Shown one piece after another: positions 12,090-25,929 of a stretch of DNA of 64,000 bases. The notes under the pieces were generated by a model, which worked only from the letters and a program-made list of their open reading frames with translations, was not told the origin of the DNA and did no database searches. Position numbers and translations under genes: made by a program. Within the stretch, counting starts at the first letter, position 1, and each line of letters starts with the position of its first letter. This DNA is from Morella rubra (lineage: Eukaryota; Streptophyta; Magnoliopsida; Fagales; Myricaceae): contig CM025854.1 of assembly GCA_003952965.2 (NCBI GenBank), positions 7,507,845 through 7,571,844 of the forward strand. The letters are read 5' to 3'.

Positions 12090-14372
12090 TCAAAAGGGTC
12101 CCTCGTTTGTAACAGTTGGAGACCTTACCTTCTCAAACCAACCCCAATACTCAGGATTACAATGCACTGGAGAAGACACTGTTATAGGCGTTGGCGTAAA
12201 TGGACCTGCAGATCCTTTCCAGTTTGTCAAGCACTTTATCAGAACATCTCCTACTTTTCCTTCATTCATGGCCTCGTAAACCTTCTCTATATCCTCACCT
12301 GGACTCACCTTCTTTGCCCCACTAAGAAGCTCCGTCCCTACTTCGGCCCTCACAAACCTATATATAGGATAAGTCCGACATTTCTTTATTCTATTAGCAA
12401 CAGGAAAATCTCCCTCCTCAAATCTGTCCCGTGCTTTTGCTACCTCTTCTCCAAGACTTGCATCCAGTGCGTCTAGGAATACGGGTATACGCTTGAAAAT
12501 CGAATAGCCGTTGTCGTTTCCATGGTCTGCTTTAGGATCTTTGAGTGCTCTTTCCACAAGGACTTCTCGCAGTTTAGGCAAGAGGGCATAAGATGGATTA
12601 GTGGGGTCGTCCAGATAAGAGAAAACTGGCTGGTGCTCAATGACTTGCAAGAGCTCTTTCTCGCAGAAACGGGATTCAAGCAGTGATCCATCTTCAGCGA
12701 CATAGAGGGTTTTCCTCACAACTTGGAGGAGAACGTGTTTCACAACTTCCCTCATGTTTTCCTCCAAATGTCTTAGATCAATTGCCTGGCAAAGTGCCAC
12801 CATGTAAGTAGCAGACATAAGCTTTAGGATCTCAATGGCTTCTGCACTTTTCCTGGCTGAAATCAAACCCAGAGAATTCACATCTTGATTGTGCTGTTCA
12901 GCACTCTGTACATGTGTCGTGACAGGGTTTGCCAAATACTGAAGCTCAGAGCAGTATGCAGCCATGGCTATCTCCGCGCCCTTGAAGCCATAATCCAAGC
13001 TTGGATTAGGACCGCCACTCAAATTGGAAGGCAAGCCATTGTTGTAGTAGTCACATACGAGTTCAGAGAATTGGGCAAACATGAGCTTCCCAATAGCTGC
13101 AACTGCAATACGGAGATTATCCATGGAAACACCAATTGGTGTACCCTGGAAATTACCTCCATGGAGCGCGAGATCTCGAGCTACATCAATCAACGGATTG
13201 TCGTTCACGGAATTGATTTCTCTTTCAATTGAATGTGTTGCCATACGAATAACCTCGATCTGGGGGCCCAGCCACTGGGGAGAGGTTCTGAGTGCATACC
13301 TGTCCTGTTTTGGCTTTGTAAGAGGGTCTTTTTCATGACGCAGCTTTGCTTCTTTCATGTAGTCACTTTCGTCCAGAATGAACTCCATGATAGCAGCTGA
13401 TTCAATCTGGCCAGGGTGGTGCTTGAGCTCATGTGTCAGTGGGTCTGCGAACTCAGGCTTGCCAAGCATAACTTCACAGAACAAAGCAGAGAGAACTTCT
13501 GCAAGTAGAGCCAAAATGTTGGCATCAAAACAAACTGTTGCAGCCACGGCGGAGCCCACAGCTGTCCCATTTACAAGAGCTAAACCTTCCTTTGCTTGGA
13601 GATCGAAAGGAGCAGGAATTCCAGCTCTCGTAAGAGCTTCCTTGGCTGTGATTTCCTCACCATCAAGGGTGACCACTTTGGAATTATGCCGGCCAGTTAG
13701 TAATCCAGCAATATAAGATAATGGTACTAGGTCCCCTGAAGCAGTGATAGTCCCCCTAAGAGGCAGCTTAGGGATCAAATTATCATTCATAAGCTTGGTC
13801 ATAGCTTCAAGAATCTCCCATCGAATTCCGGAATAGCCTTGCAAGAGTGTGTTGGTGCGGACGAGCATAGCAGCCTTTGAATAACTAGATGGAAGATTCT
13901 CCCTTCCAATCACTCCAGCATTAAGGAACCGAATAAGTTCTGTCTGGAGGTCCGCGGTTTTGTTGGTGCGCCGGTGCGATGTGGCTCCAAAGCCAGTGGT
14001 AACACCATATGTGTCTGTTCCACGGGAGATATTTTCGGAAACCCAGTTGGCGCTTTTGGCCACACGGTCACGAGCCACAGCTTCATCAAGGCAAACTGTT
14101 ACTTCACTGCGGCGCGCAATGGCAGTGACCTGACCAACAGAGAGAGTAGTTCCCTGGATGCTAACGTTTTGTACCTCTGCAAACTGGGACACCATGTAGC
14201 AGACTTCATCAAAATGGGTGCATTGGAGGGCATCTGCAGCTTTCTTCCAGTGTAGTGGGGTGGACATATGAGCATTTTCGGAGGCACAAATGAGGTTTCC
14301 GATGCCCTTTTGGAGAGGGAGAGCTGGAGGACGGGATTGCTTGATAGGGCGGGCAAATCCGTCGGTTGCCAT
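12090..14372 (-). CDS. PAL: phenylalanine ammonia-lyase, intronless
   Basis: A single uninterrupted frame encodes 760 residues. It is a cytosolic enzyme that deaminates L-phenylalanine to trans-cinnamate, the entry step of phenylpropanoid metabolism. The Ala-Ser-Gly triad that forms the MIO cofactor is at about 211-213 within [14 protein letters not shown]. The catalytic Tyr is near 122 in [25 protein letters not shown] is near 390 and QDRYALR near 357. The selectivity pair is Phe149-Leu150 (IRFLNAG), as in Phe-preferring enzymes; His there marks tyrosine-using ones. Two features are odd for a dicot PAL. The usual single intron is absent. The protein also runs some 30-40 residues past the usual C-terminus, ending in a Trp-rich tail (PEYWGWFEK). 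The N-terminus is also unlike the common dicot form. The start codon is in the good context GCAATGGCA. It is convergent with JAZ. Confidence 0.95.
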   Translation of the reverse strand: MATDGFARPIKQSRPPALPLQKGIGNLICASENAHMSTPLHWKKAADALQCTHFDEVCYMVSQFAEVQNVSIQGTTLSVGQVTAIARRSEVTVCLDEAVARDRVAKSANWVSENISRGTDTYGVTTGFGATSHRRTNKTADLQTELIRFLNAGVIGRENLPSSYSKAAMLVRTNTLLQGYSGIRWEILEAMTKLMNDNLIPKLPLRGTITASGDLVPLSYIAGLLTGRHNSKVVTLDGEEITAKEALTRAGIPAPFDLQAKEGLALVNGTAVGSAVAATVCFDANILALLAEVLSALFCEVMLGKPEFADPLTHELKHHPGQIESAAIMEFILDESDYMKEAKLRHEKDPLTKPKQDRYALRTSPQWLGPQIEVIRMATHSIEREINSVNDNPLIDVARDLALHGGNFQGTPIGVSMDNLRIAVAAIGKLMFAQFSELVCDYYNNGLPSNLSGGPNPSLDYGFKGAEIAMAAYCSELQYLANPVTTHVQSAEQHNQDVNSLGLISARKSAEAIEILKLMSATYMVALCQAIDLRHLEENMREVVKHVLLQVVRKTLYVAEDGSLLESRFCEKELLQVIEHQPVFSYLDDPTNPSYALLPKLREVLVERALKDPKADHGNDNGYSIFKRIPVFLDALDASLGEEVAKARDRFEEGDFPVANRIKKCRTYPIYRFVRAEVGTELLSGAKKVSPGEDIEKVYEAMNEGKVGDVLIKCLTNWKGSAGPFTPTPITVSSPVHCNPEYWGWFEKVRSPTVTNEGPF

Positions 14373-14477
14373 TGCTGCAACTGAGGCAGAGATTTCAAAG
14401 GGTACTGAAGGAGAACTGGGAGAAGTAAGTTATATGCAGTGTAAGCTGTTTCTGAGTTAGGGAGGATCTAGGCTCAT

Positions 14478-14486
14478 CTATTTATA
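14478..14486 (-). promoter_or_regulatory. TATA box of PAL
   Basis: TATAAATAG reads on the minus strand about 105 bp before the PAL start codon. That would place transcription start near 14450 and leave a leader of roughly 80 bases. Upstream, ACC-rich segments resemble MYB-type AC elements at 14600-14680, but none matches the strict consensus. Confidence 0.65.
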
Positions 14487-14489
14487 GTA

Positions 14490-17057
14490 GCGATAAGGCC
14501 GAAGTGATGATCGAGGAAATGGGAGAAAAAGAAATACATAGAGAGAGTGAAAACTGAGGGAGTGCTAAAGGGCCTGTTTCAATGGTCTAGTCTTTGCTGA
14601 AAATTATGGTGGGTTGTTGGAGATAGAACTTGCATGGAACTTGGGTGGAAATGCTGGGTAGTGGGTACCATTTGCAACTTGTTCCTAGTATCTAAAGGAA
14701 AGACCATTGACCTAGAGGAGATGCCATGCATTTACATACCCCTGACACCCTCGGGAATCTTATCCTTCAATTATCTCAAACATCATCCAATCAGTTAACC
14801 ATCTTAACCAATCTCCATGTCTTTTAGCAGCAAAGCCTTTTCATGGTGTGTGGGACATGGCATGTCCTTGCTTAAGATAAATCATCTTTGCCCAGCTTTC
14901 ACATGGACAAAATGGACCCAAAATTATATATAGCATCTCAAGTCCCAACTGCATGCGTCTAACAATTTCCAATCTTTTGGTTGTTGAGGAGGAGAAAAGA
15001 CAAGAAAAAATCTCTCCTCGGGAACTTCTCATGCACTTTCCTAGTCTTTATGTTGTTAATTTTAAACTTAGATCACTTCCATCGTGTAAAACCTACAAGC
15101 CAACCACTAATCCAAGTGGGTTTGATATTTCACACCTTACAAATTAACCAAACAAACAGCTGTAGAAGAGGGTAAGAGAAAACTTAGAATACGAATTTAT
15201 TTTAAATCACTGAATACACAAAATTTGAGAACAAGAAAATGCTCCACCACTAAGAAATTTAACACCAACAGTAGTTTGTCATAAATAATATTAATGCTAC
15301 GGTTACTAAAAGTCTTTAAACAGGAAATAGAGCGAACCCTAGAATCCTGAAGCTAATATGAAATTCTAGATCATTCAGACCAAACCTAATTTTATCTTTG
15401 GCTAATAAATTTTTTAAAAATTCTTCACAGTTTTAAAATTTTAATTGCCAAACATAACAACAAAGGGCATGTTTGGCAAAGTGATAAACATTTTGAGAAT
15501 TTTTTTAAAATTTTGGATGTGGTGTGAAAATTTAAGGAGATTTGAGTTTTATGGGAGTTTGTAAAAATGCAGTAAAAATTAATAGTATGTTTGGATAGAT
15601 GAAATTTTTTGGAGTCTTATCATGCTCGAGAAAAGTAAAAAGAGATAATTCAATTGAATTTTTTTTTTTTTATGTTTATGTTGATGGAGAAAGATAATTT
15701 GATGGGGAGAGATCGTGAATAGAGATGATTTTAGAATTTATTATTATTATTTTAGAATTTTTTAAAAATTAAAAAATGGGGGTAGCATTTTCAAAATAGA
15801 AGTAAAAATTAGGGATAAAAATGTCTAACTTGTGAAAATTTTTGCTATCATTGTTGGACAAAATCTAAAGATAAAATAATGATAACAACTGAAAATCCTA
15901 AAACAAAATAAGCCAAAAAGGGAGAAAAAAAAACCTTAAACTAAAAAACTATCTCTTTCTAATTGAAGGAATACTTGTCTACACCATGTTAACTTCATCA
16001 TATTCGGCACATATGGCCATATCGTACTTAACAAGGCACATAGTTCAGTTTACTGTGACCATGGTCATAGTAGACTTTTAATAAAATTCGGATGTGTCAT
16101 TGTTCTTCTTAAAAAAAGGCAAAAACGAAAAATAAGCCTAGACTTTTTTAATTAGTAGGTGATTTTGCTCTCCAAATTGTTATAATGGATTTGACTCTAA
16201 TTGACAAGTGGTATGTTAGTGATTTGAAAATTAAAGACACGTGGTAATTGACAATTGATTAACATATGTTCCGTGAATTGATAAAATGACTATTTTAAGA
16301 CAATAAAAAATCTATAATGATCAATCTAAGACGAAACTTACCTTAAGAACCAGTTTTAGATTAGACAACACCCCATGGACTTGTGTACTAATTAAGACGA
16401 AAAAACAAAAAACCCAAATCTCATTTTCAAAACCCCCTAAGTTTTCCCGCGCAAAATTTAGAAGCGAAGAAATCGGCCGAACCAGCGTGGCCATTATCCC
16501 GGATAAGTATGCCAGACATACAAAAAAACATTGTTCCATTCGTAGGTTAATAATCTATCTCTTTCAGTCTTCTGTTTCTTTTTTGACAAATATGATAAGA
16601 GACAAAATTCCGTCCTGCCGAATCCCAAGGAAAGATGCTTACGCGCCCAGCAAACGAATGCTTAAATGATCCTAGACGAGACGGGAAGACGTGGCAACCA
16701 CCGCTTAAAACAGCTGCCATCGGGTTCCACGGATTCATATAAAGCAAAGAATTGTAGCTTCAAACCCAGATGAGTGGTAAATCACAAAGTCTTCTACACC
16801 TTGAGAGGGAAAACGATTTCTTACAGTGGAAAATACTACACATATCCCAGTTTTCGAATTAATAGAAAACCTTCTCAGAACCTGAAAACTACCAAATATT
16901 TTAACATGTCCAAAAATACCAAAGATTCCCACGACCAAAGTACAGAAAACATATGCTAAGCTAAAATGGAAACAGAAAACCTGACTAACTAAATTGTTAG
17001 CTAACTCCAACAAGACAGAATTACAAAGGGGTAAGAATTAATCCATCTCCTGAAATA
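14490..17057. other. PAL promoter and spacer with AT-rich repeat debris
   Basis: No coding sequence is recognised. The PAL promoter lies at its left end. From about 15467 to 15860 the AT-rich sequence, starting GGGCATGTTTGGCAAAG, resembles the MITE family seen at 36588 in both its end and internal phrases. I could not define a second end or a target duplication. The last 300 bases are homologous to 29760-30065 and belong to the duplicated Alfin-like block. Confidence 0.45.
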
Positions 17058-20000
17058 TCAAGGACGAGCTCTCTTGTTGCTGCACGAGGGACACTTGTAC
17101 TGCTTGATGTGCTCAGCCCTCGCAGGGGTGATCTTCACACACTTGCCATGGAACCACTTCTCACATATGTCACAACATATCCAGAACTCATCTGCAGCAT
17201 AGTTCTCCCCACACGCCCCGCACAAGGTCTCCCCATGCTCTTCCTCTTCTTCCTCATCCACTATGTCATCCTCATCTTTTGCCGGCATGCCCTTGGTAAA
17301 CTTGCCTGATTCCGATCCTCGCTGTTTTTGTCACCAATTACAGAAATTTACTTCTCAAATAAACAGTATTCAATGCCAACAGATACCACTGACCCGAGAG
17401 GCAATGACATGAGAGAGCTTATTGCAAGTAACAACATTTATTGTAAATATTATATTCAATATTTGTAACACCCCAATCCGAATAGCAGGGGTCTTATGTA
17501 TTTTACAGCAATTTGTTATTTTAAAATTTTTAATTTTCGTAATCCCTATTTTTAGAGCTTAAAAGATATGTTAAATGAGTATTTTTAAGTTTAAAAAATA
17601 AGGTTAGAGGCCTAATCCTAATTTGAAGTTTAAAAGTTAAAAGATAAAGATCTAATCCTACGTTTGAATTTAAAAGGCATGTGATAGAGCTGTAATCCTA
17701 TGCTTGAATTTAAAAGTTGAAGAGATAGAGATCTACTTGAAGAGTAGAAGATCTATTTTACTTGTGGATTTTACACAACAAACTATGCAAGATCAAACCG
17801 GTCTACAAACATGTAATATACACCAAATTTAACAGAAGACTTCTAATATCACCCATGAATATGGTCATTACTTGCATCAAATGCAAAACGAAGCAACCTC
17901 ACCTTGAACTTACAATTTATCACAGCCAAAGAACACATAAAATAAACAACTGACCCAGGTTTATGAATTTCCACATAAAAAATATACAAACAGAGATCAG
18001 ACCGAGCGTCTCCACCAAGCACTGTTTCCTTTAAGCGTCTCCACTAAGCACTGTTTCCTTAAAATCCCTGAATGGCTTTGCTCAATTCTTCAGTTTCCTT
18101 TTAGTAATAAGCCCTTTTCGCACAGAGGAAATATGCTCTTTCATAATGTAGTAACACGTACCATTTGTAAAGCACCTTTTACAACACAATAATCACTAGC
18201 ATATGAATTCCAAAATGTTCATTTCTAAGAACAAAGACTCATTGTAAAAGCGAAACAGACTTAGTAACACTCCAGGCAAAATGAATGCTAGAGAAAGAGC
18301 TCTTTATCCTTGATGCATATAACAAACTTCTTTGTCAGACACAGCAAAGTATAAAATCATAGTAGTGGCCTATAAAACTGCTAAACAAGTATATCTTCCT
18401 TTTACCCCTTTCAAGCTTGGCTTGGATTTGTTGCTGCTATGATTTGAAACTGATGTCTTCTCCTTTGACTGTTTCTTTGTCATTCCAGTCACCACCTCAA
18501 ATATCGTAGGCAGATCATTTATCATAGTAAAGAGGCGTTTCCTGTGACAGAAAATGCATTGTATGGGTAAGCAATAGGAATCAATGCATCAAACATCACC
18601 CAAATTAAAACTTATTTCATTTGCTCTCTGCAACAGTTTAGATACGAATAACACTCGTGAAAAATGAACAATCATGTCCATGTCCATTGTTATCAAGCAC
18701 CACAGGATTTGGGTTCTGAATAACTGTGTACGAATGCCTAATCCAAAAGAAAAATGCATAACTAGACGAGAAATTGAAACTATCAGAAAACATTTTTGGA
18801 ACTGAAGCAATTCCCATTGTCATGGGGGATGGTGAAGCAGTTAATTTACAGTAAATTGTTCTCTCCACTAGTCTTTACTCTGTAATTTATAGTCAAGAAA
18901 ATAACGGTGACATGGAAGACAATATAAAAGGCACAGTTCAAGGATCAGACAAACTTCAAAAAGAATTGCACTGAATAACTTAACAGCAATATATATCAAC
19001 TTCCCTTAACTCCAGAACTTTCAAGCATTTTTTAAAAGGTCATAGATAAGTGAGAGTTAAAACAGAAGACATACCTGTCAGCTTTGTCAAAGCCATATCT
19101 GGCACCAAAATAGAATGCCACTGCAAGTAACCATGCATCACCGTGAACAGCAACCAGAGATAGCCAATCCTTCTCTTGCATGCCGTCTCTGGCAAAGTTG
19201 ATCCCTAATGCAGGTTCTGGGAGCTCTGGAGGCACTTCTTCAGCAGGTAAGTTAACTTCCCACTGCTCATTAGGAAATCCATAAAGGCAAAGATTCTCCT
19301 TTTCTGACAGGTTACCAGTCAGTCAAATCAACAGTCATCAACAGTCATCAGTCACTGTTGGACACAGCAAGAAAAATAAGAGCTCATCTTTGCTAGCAGG
19401 TTTCTACATATCATTCACAATATAACCTCACGAGGATCTACATACACTCAAGTGAAACTATGTTTGCAAAACATAGGGCAGCCATAAGAAATGTTAAGTG
19501 TGAGCATCTTTACAGTATGACCAGGATATCCAATATCAGAGATTACTAGGATACAGTGGCCATCGTGCTCACTCAATGTCCCACAATTGTTGGGTAACAG
19601 ACAGCAATGTACCTACTTATCACAATGGTTTGCTGCCATAATAACCCAGGGAATCCAAATAATAACTATTGATTCGGGCTGTTCCAGAACCAAAAGCCAC
19701 TGCACACAGAGAATGTCATTCCTGTGAACGTCGCAACCTTGAAGTTACAAGTTACTGGCAGCAATGCGCCGGTAACCTCTGTATTTGTCAGCTCTTCCAA
19801 TTAAGTCGTATTTATTATCTCTTTATTTCTTAAGGGCTTGCAGCTCTTACACCAAAACAATACCCAAATATACAAACATCCATATAAGTAATAAAGGAGC
19901 GAGATGGGATACAACACAGAACAAGTTCTAGAAGGTTCAGGAAGCTCGGAATTTCAAAATGCGATTTAAATCTTCCTAAACTTATATCAAAGAATAAGTA

Positions 20001-20713
20001 TTGATATCAACAATCATCACCAAAATTAACCCAATACCCATGTAAAACTGTCAAGTGTGTTTTATAGCTCATATAAGAAATTCATGAACAAGCCGTCAAT
20101 ATCCAAATACATATGGAAAATAGCATTATAGTTAAGAATTTAACAAGACATGCAAAAACAAAAACTCCATTCCTGAACAATAAACACTCGCCGAAACCTT
20201 CTATTTTTACGAATTATAATGCAGAACACTAACGTTGTTCATAAACACTTGCAAGAAGGAAGACTAAAAAATAGCAAATTTAAATCTGAAGCTATAAATT
20301 TCAGTTTTGTAATAATTATCAATTTGGTAGAGGAAACGAATTGCCAACATATCGTAAGCTTAGACACATTGTAATCCCAAACCCAAGAGAGCGCGCACAC
20401 AAACAGAGATGAAAGGAAGAGCAAAGATAGAAACCCTAACCAGGATCGCACTGCTGATAAAATTCTTCGACGTCTGCAAAAAAACACAGAAAAAAAAACC
20501 TTACAAAATCAGAGCCATTCCACACTAGAATATGTGAGGAAATTCGTGCAAACCTCTAAAACTCGTAAGGATATGTACAATAAAAAAAAATAGAGTTTTA
20601 AGTAAAAGTGCGAGACCAGTGGCGAGGGCTTTGATCATGCCCGCTCTACGGCCCTTGAAGTCCCTGAAAACCTCTTCTACTGTGCGAGGGTTGTACTGTC
20701 CTCCTCCATCCAT
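17058..20713 (-). CDS. Alfin-like PHD-finger protein, copy 1 (5 exons)
   Basis: Exons on the minus strand are 20713-20617, 20473-20441, 19303-19075, 18541-18406 and 17321-17058, all with GT-AG introns, encoding 252 residues. That is the usual length of the family. The N-terminal Alfin domain starts [19 protein letters not shown] and continues through [20 protein letters not shown] variable, charged linker follows. The C-terminal PHD finger has the Cys4-His-Cys3 pattern in [20 protein letters not shown]...WFHGKC...YKCPSC and ends in NKRARP. Alfin-like proteins are nuclear chromatin factors whose PHD finger reads H3K4 di/trimethylation. They are linked to abiotic stress and seed-gene control. 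Two related copies follow downstream in this window. Confidence 0.95.
17464..17745. mobile_element. truncated LTR in intron 4 of Alfin-like copy 1
   Basis: The segment begins TGTAACACCCC after the pentamer ATATT. It aligns with the left part of the solo LTR at 30470 in the second Alfin-like copy. It loses that similarity near 17745, where the copy 1 intron has apparently lost the right end. Its exact right boundary is uncertain. It shows that the LTR insertion is older than the gene duplication. Confidence 0.6.
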
Positions 20714-22299
20714 GTCCCTACAGTTCCAGAGCTCGCTTCCGGGAGGGATTGGGGGGAAAAAGATACAGAGATTTGAAGGAGCAGAAGAGGGGGGACAAAA
20801 CGGGAAATTACGATGTTGTCGAGGGGCATTTACGGATAAAAGGAAACATGTACCAGAAGCCAGGAGAGAGGAGGGATTGGGAATTTGGGACGTTCTTCAA
20901 GGAGGGAAAATATAAGCGTGAAAAAAAATATACAATAGAAGACAGAGAAAGTTGTATACATCGTCAATTAAAAATTAAAATAATATCAAAAATTAAGGTG
21001 GAAGAATCCTGTGTGTCTCAGAGTATATCTTGTTCGATGGTGTGGCGCGTTCTCCGTTTCTTGGGCTCGCATTCTGCGGATTTAAATCGATTTTCAAACT
21101 GGGTTTTAGATTTGGGAGAGGGGTCCGCAGTAGGGGGGTGAATGGACAGTGAACTGGGCGATGCTAAAGTGCTCTGCGGGTGTTGTCCTAATCGGTGGTC
21201 CACAGCCACAGGGTCGTACTAGTGTCTCCATTTGAGTTCCATGGAAGCCAGGGTAATGGATCTAGCGGCTGCGCCCCCACCAGCCGCTCCGTTTCTCCCC
21301 GGACTGCCTCCCTTCGTCGACCCCTTTCCGGAGGTTGGAGGAGCTCCTGTCCTCCTATCCTTCCTTGTACAGGGTTGCAAGTTTACTAAAAGGATTGAAT
21401 TTTTTGTTTTAGATTGGGATTCTAATCCAAATTTTGAAAAATCAATTCCAAAACTAACTTTGAGTCCTACTCCAACTAGTTTTTTTTTTTTGTTTTAATC
21501 TTTTGATGACTTTTGGCTTCGTTGGTGGTTCATGTGGTTTGATTTTGCGACAAATTAATCCTGAAGTTTGAAATCCAACAAATTAGTAGTTAGGGTCACA
21601 TTTTCATTGCATTTCAATTCTTCTGTCAATCTTTAAGGCATTATTAAGTCACTAACAAACTCTAAAAAATTTGTTGAAATTTTTTTTTTTTATTGAGATT
21701 AAAGTTTTGTTGGATTTTGAAGAAAAATAGTAAAAAAAATATAATTTTATAAGGGTTAGTGAAAAAGTTTAGAGAGAGATTATTTTAAAGCTATTCTATT
21801 TGATCAAAATCTTGAGTTAATTATGAAAATAGCTATTTGCAATCATGGTGATTATATTGAAATTTATGAAAAAGTTGTTTGAATTTGTATACAGGTATTG
21901 AAGTTTGAAAAAATGCGTTAAGATATTTTTATGAAAAGTTATTGGAATGTGAGAAAAAGTAGTTGTGAAAAAATTTTCAAATTTTCTTTTGTACATTCTA
22001 ATATCTGGACAATAATTTTCAAAAATCTAAAAAAAAATTTATGAATTTTTTTTTTTTGAAAATTACTTAAAAATCTTAAAGCCATTCTGATACAATTGCT
22101 TCCACTATTTTGAAGAATTTTATTTTTATTTTTACAATTTTTTTTTCCAGATTTTAGTGAATTAATTTTTTATTTTATTAAATATTTCTATTTTTTTAAA
22201 AATTTTTATTTTATATATTTTATTTATAATTTTTTAACTTTTATATATTTTTATAAAATGTATGATAGAAGGATTGAAATATCATGAATATGTGATCAG
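20714..22299. other. upstream region of Alfin-like copy 1
   Basis: The first 340 bases match the region 47692-48030 upstream of the second copy, so the promoter was duplicated with the gene. Next comes a GC-rich island (21130-21380) absent from the other copy. It has a proline-rich frame beginning near 21241 that I do not recognise. From about 21700 to 22260 very AT-rich sequence again resembles 48060-48660. Confidence 0.5.
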
Positions 22300-23657
22300 A
22301 CCCCTCCCACAATTCCTTGACTATTTTATCAATTCGATATTTAGGTTCATGTCTATTACACTTGAGCTAGCTTGGGTGGTGATCCCTTGAGTTAGATTCG
22401 ATCTTTTGTTGTGAGTGGTTGTTCCTCGCATAGATTGACTTAGACTAGTTGAGTTGATTTCCTCAACTAGAGGTCATTCGCATGAGTGCTTGGTGAGAGT
22501 GAGAGTAGTCATCCTTTGAACTTTGAACTTTTTGAACGTTCAAGTCACCTTTTATCATATTCTCATTCATTTTATTTATTCTCTATATTCTTTTTATTTT
22601 TTTTTTCTTTTTGTTTTGATAATCTTGCTTTTTAGCATTGAGTACCTCGTAGGGGTGTGCATAGCGGTGGCGGTGCGGTTATGCCGAAAGTTGTAGAATA
22701 CGTGCCACCGCTAAACGGTGATGAATATGTTACCACCGGTACCGGTACCGGTGGTAACATATAACCGGCCCAGCGGTAGCGGTATCACCGGTGGCGGTGG
22801 CGGTGAACCGCTACCACCGCTGGGCTTTTTGGGCCCCCTTTTTTGGGCTTTTAGGACCATTTTTTTGGGCTTTTTTTGGATGGACCCTATTTTTTAGGGC
22901 TTTTTTTGAGCCATTTGGACCCCCTTTTTTTGGGCATTTTAGACCCCTTTTTCAAAGAAAGGGTTATGTTTATTTTATCATAGCTTTGCCGACCCATTCT
23001 TGGCTTTGGGTAATTTCCATCTTTAAGTAACACTTGTACTTGCCTTTTAAACTTAATGGCAACAATGGCTGATGTGATAGCATGGTTCATATTCACAAAG
23101 GATGACTACCATATGCAAAGTGAATGTTTTTTCCTCACTCTGTTAGTTCTAAAATAAATAATGAAATAATAAAAAAAAAAGAATATAGTGAAAATTGTAT
23201 CTAAACATGTAGGCCATATTATTGATCCCCATGACAATAATTAAATTTAATCATGGAGATTCTTATCATATGGCCTTTTCTATATGCCCTATTTTTTTTG
23301 AGAATGACCAAATCCAATATTTGATCATTCTCAATTAAAACACTAAAACGTAATTTTAATTTTCACTAACAAGTTACAATTAACAAAGTGTCAAATACAA
23401 GTTAGAAAACTTACAAGTTAACTAAACTACAACAATACATAATACAAAACAACACTATAAAATTACTAAAATACAACACTATACATATATGACACATCAA
23501 ATAAACATTGTTCAAATAAAATAGCATAAAAAGGACTAAAAGGTGGGCAAGTGCAACATGCGTCCTAGTCCATCTCGATCTCCGTCGTCAAAGTCGATAT
23601 CTCTACATAATTAAGAAATAAAAGCATAAAATTATAATGATTACATTATATTGAGTA

Positions 23658-25929
23658 TCAAATTTCAAAATTTAACCAAAGAATAATTTTACCTGAATCG
23701 AGCCGGTAAGTCTCTTCATCTTCAGTTATGTTATCAGATACATCAAGTTCAGCCTCAACCACTCCCACAATAGGGTCACCTCTCAACCAATTCTGAACAC
23801 ATATTAGTCCTTCAGCAGTCTTTGGAGCCAACGAACTCCTGAAAGGATCCAAGATCCGTCCTCCAGTACTAAACACCGACTCAGAGGGCACAGTGGTGAT
23901 GGGGATTGCCAATACATCACGGGCTATCTGAGAAAGAACTGGAAACCTTGTAGAGTTCACCTTCCACCAATTCAGAATATCAAATTCTGGACTCTTCTCG
24001 ATAACTCCCTCAGATAAATACCTTTCAATCTCAGATTTGGACTCCAACGCCCGCTGTGAAATTCTCCATTCAGTAAAGTAATCACCGTCATCATCAACAT
24101 CAACCATAGATGTAGTACTATCGACAACAGCACAAGGAGGAGGAGTGGTAGTACTAATACCACTACCACTACCACTACTAGTACTAGTAGATGAGGCACT
24201 ACTATACTCGGAAAACATCCTCTCAAATACACCTTTTATTTTGCTTGTCATCTCCTTCCCCCTTGCCTCCCCTAATTGGTTCTTGAACCAATACTCCAAT
24301 GCCCCCAATTTGTATCGAGGATCAATCAATGCTGCAATGAATAAAAATCCATTAATCTGCTCTAAATCACCCCAATACTTATCATATTTCGACTGCATTT
24401 TCGATGCCATATCCACAAGATCCCTTTGCCCACTAGATCTATACCTTGTGATATGTCTAGTAATCTTAGTCAATTCTTCAAAGAATGCATTAGATGTGGC
24501 CAAGTTTGATCCCGATACCCGCAAAGTGACCTCATAGAATAACTTCAAAAATTTTATGACACCACGAATGGCCTCCCAATCCTCAAATGTAGGTGGACCC
24601 AAACCTTGCCTCCCATGCCCATCCTCTTGCAAATAAATAACAAAATGGCCATCTAAAATCATCATATGATCAAATGCTTTCTGGTATTTCTCAGCCACAT
24701 TCAACATAAAATACGTGGAGTTCCAACGGGTTGTAACATCAAGACTCAAGAATTGGCCATATGCAATGTTTTTTTTCTGCAACAGCTTTCTTGAAAGTTT
24801 CTAACCTTTGAGGTGAAGACTTTACATACTTGATCATATTGCGGACTTTAGCTATCGAATTATGCACGTCTTTCAACCCGTCAGAGACAATCAAATTAAG
24901 AACATGTGCACAACACCTACAATGTAAATACTCATGTCCACACACAACCTTCAAAGTTGAACCACCAATACTTTCAAACAATTGTCTTCTTTTGAATTGG
25001 TGAATTGCCGCATCGTTAGAAGATGCATTATCAACCGTAATCGTTAGCACCCTATCAATATGCCAATCAAGCAGACAATCTTCTAATTCCTTTAAAATAC
25101 TTGATGCTTTATGGTCTTGGATCCTCTTAAATGACAAGATCCTCTTATGCAACGTCCAATTACAATCAATAAAGTGTCCAGTCACACACATATAGTTATA
25201 ATTTTGGATTGATGTCCAAGTATCTGTGGTGAGGCACACTCTATACTTATTCACCCGAAACCCCTCCTTCAACTTGATCTTTTCCCTTAAATACAATGAC
25301 ATGCAATCTCTCATCAACGTATACCTCGAAGGCATCTTAAACCTAGGTTCTAAGTAATGCATCAATGCCCTAAACCCAACCTTTTGAACCGTGAGAAATG
25401 GCAATTCATCTATAATTACCATTCTTGCTATCAACTCCCTAATAGCCTTCTCATCAAACTTACGAGTGACCCCCATCACCCCAACATCACCACTACTCGC
25501 CCTCGATGCATCATGATTCAACAACATCTGACCAACATCCACATGACCAGCTAAAGTCCTCTTGTAATAAACACAAGACTCTAAATGTTGCTTCAACCCC
25601 GATGTCCCATTCTTCTTGTGATGGGCAGGAAAATCTTTCTTACAATAGTGACAAGTGGCTCTAACATTCATAGCATCATTTTCATCAACAACCTTAGTGT
25701 AGTGCTGCCAAACCGGAGACTCACGTGAGTTCTTCCTCTTTTTAAGTGGAGGAAGTGGTGGTAACCCACGTGGATCAACCCCAGTTGTTTCCATACTCTC
25801 TGTAGGAGTGGCTGGACAAGATTGAGAAGGTGTAGTAGCCACACTACTACCTATCAAGTTAGAAGTGTGACTACTTTCACTTCCCAATTGAGTCTCACTA
25901 TTAGGAGTATGTGATTGTGTCAAATCCAT
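23658..25929 (-). pseudogene. hAT transposase with one frameshift
   Basis: Two overlapping minus-strand frames, 25929-24739 (396 codons) and 24782-23658 (374 codons), together give a full-length transposase of the Ac/Tam3 class. The first holds a BED zinc finger (CHYCKKDFPAHHKK...LKQHLESC, residues about 92-120) and the start of the catalytic RNase H-like fold (LTTDTWTS). The second holds DVTTRWNSTYFML, later an Asp/Ser-rich insert, and the C-terminal hATC dimerisation region (VPSESVFSTGGRILDPFRSSL). The break lies at a run of eight T on the plus strand near 24770. A one-base slip there, real or a sequencing error, explains it. No other stop interrupts the domains. Confidence 0.88.

Noticed and set aside
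13081-14255. Several plus-strand frames over PAL
   Set aside because: They are antisense shadows of the long conserved PAL frame.
24145-24537. 130-codon plus-strand frame
   Set aside because: It is the antisense shadow of the hAT transposase.
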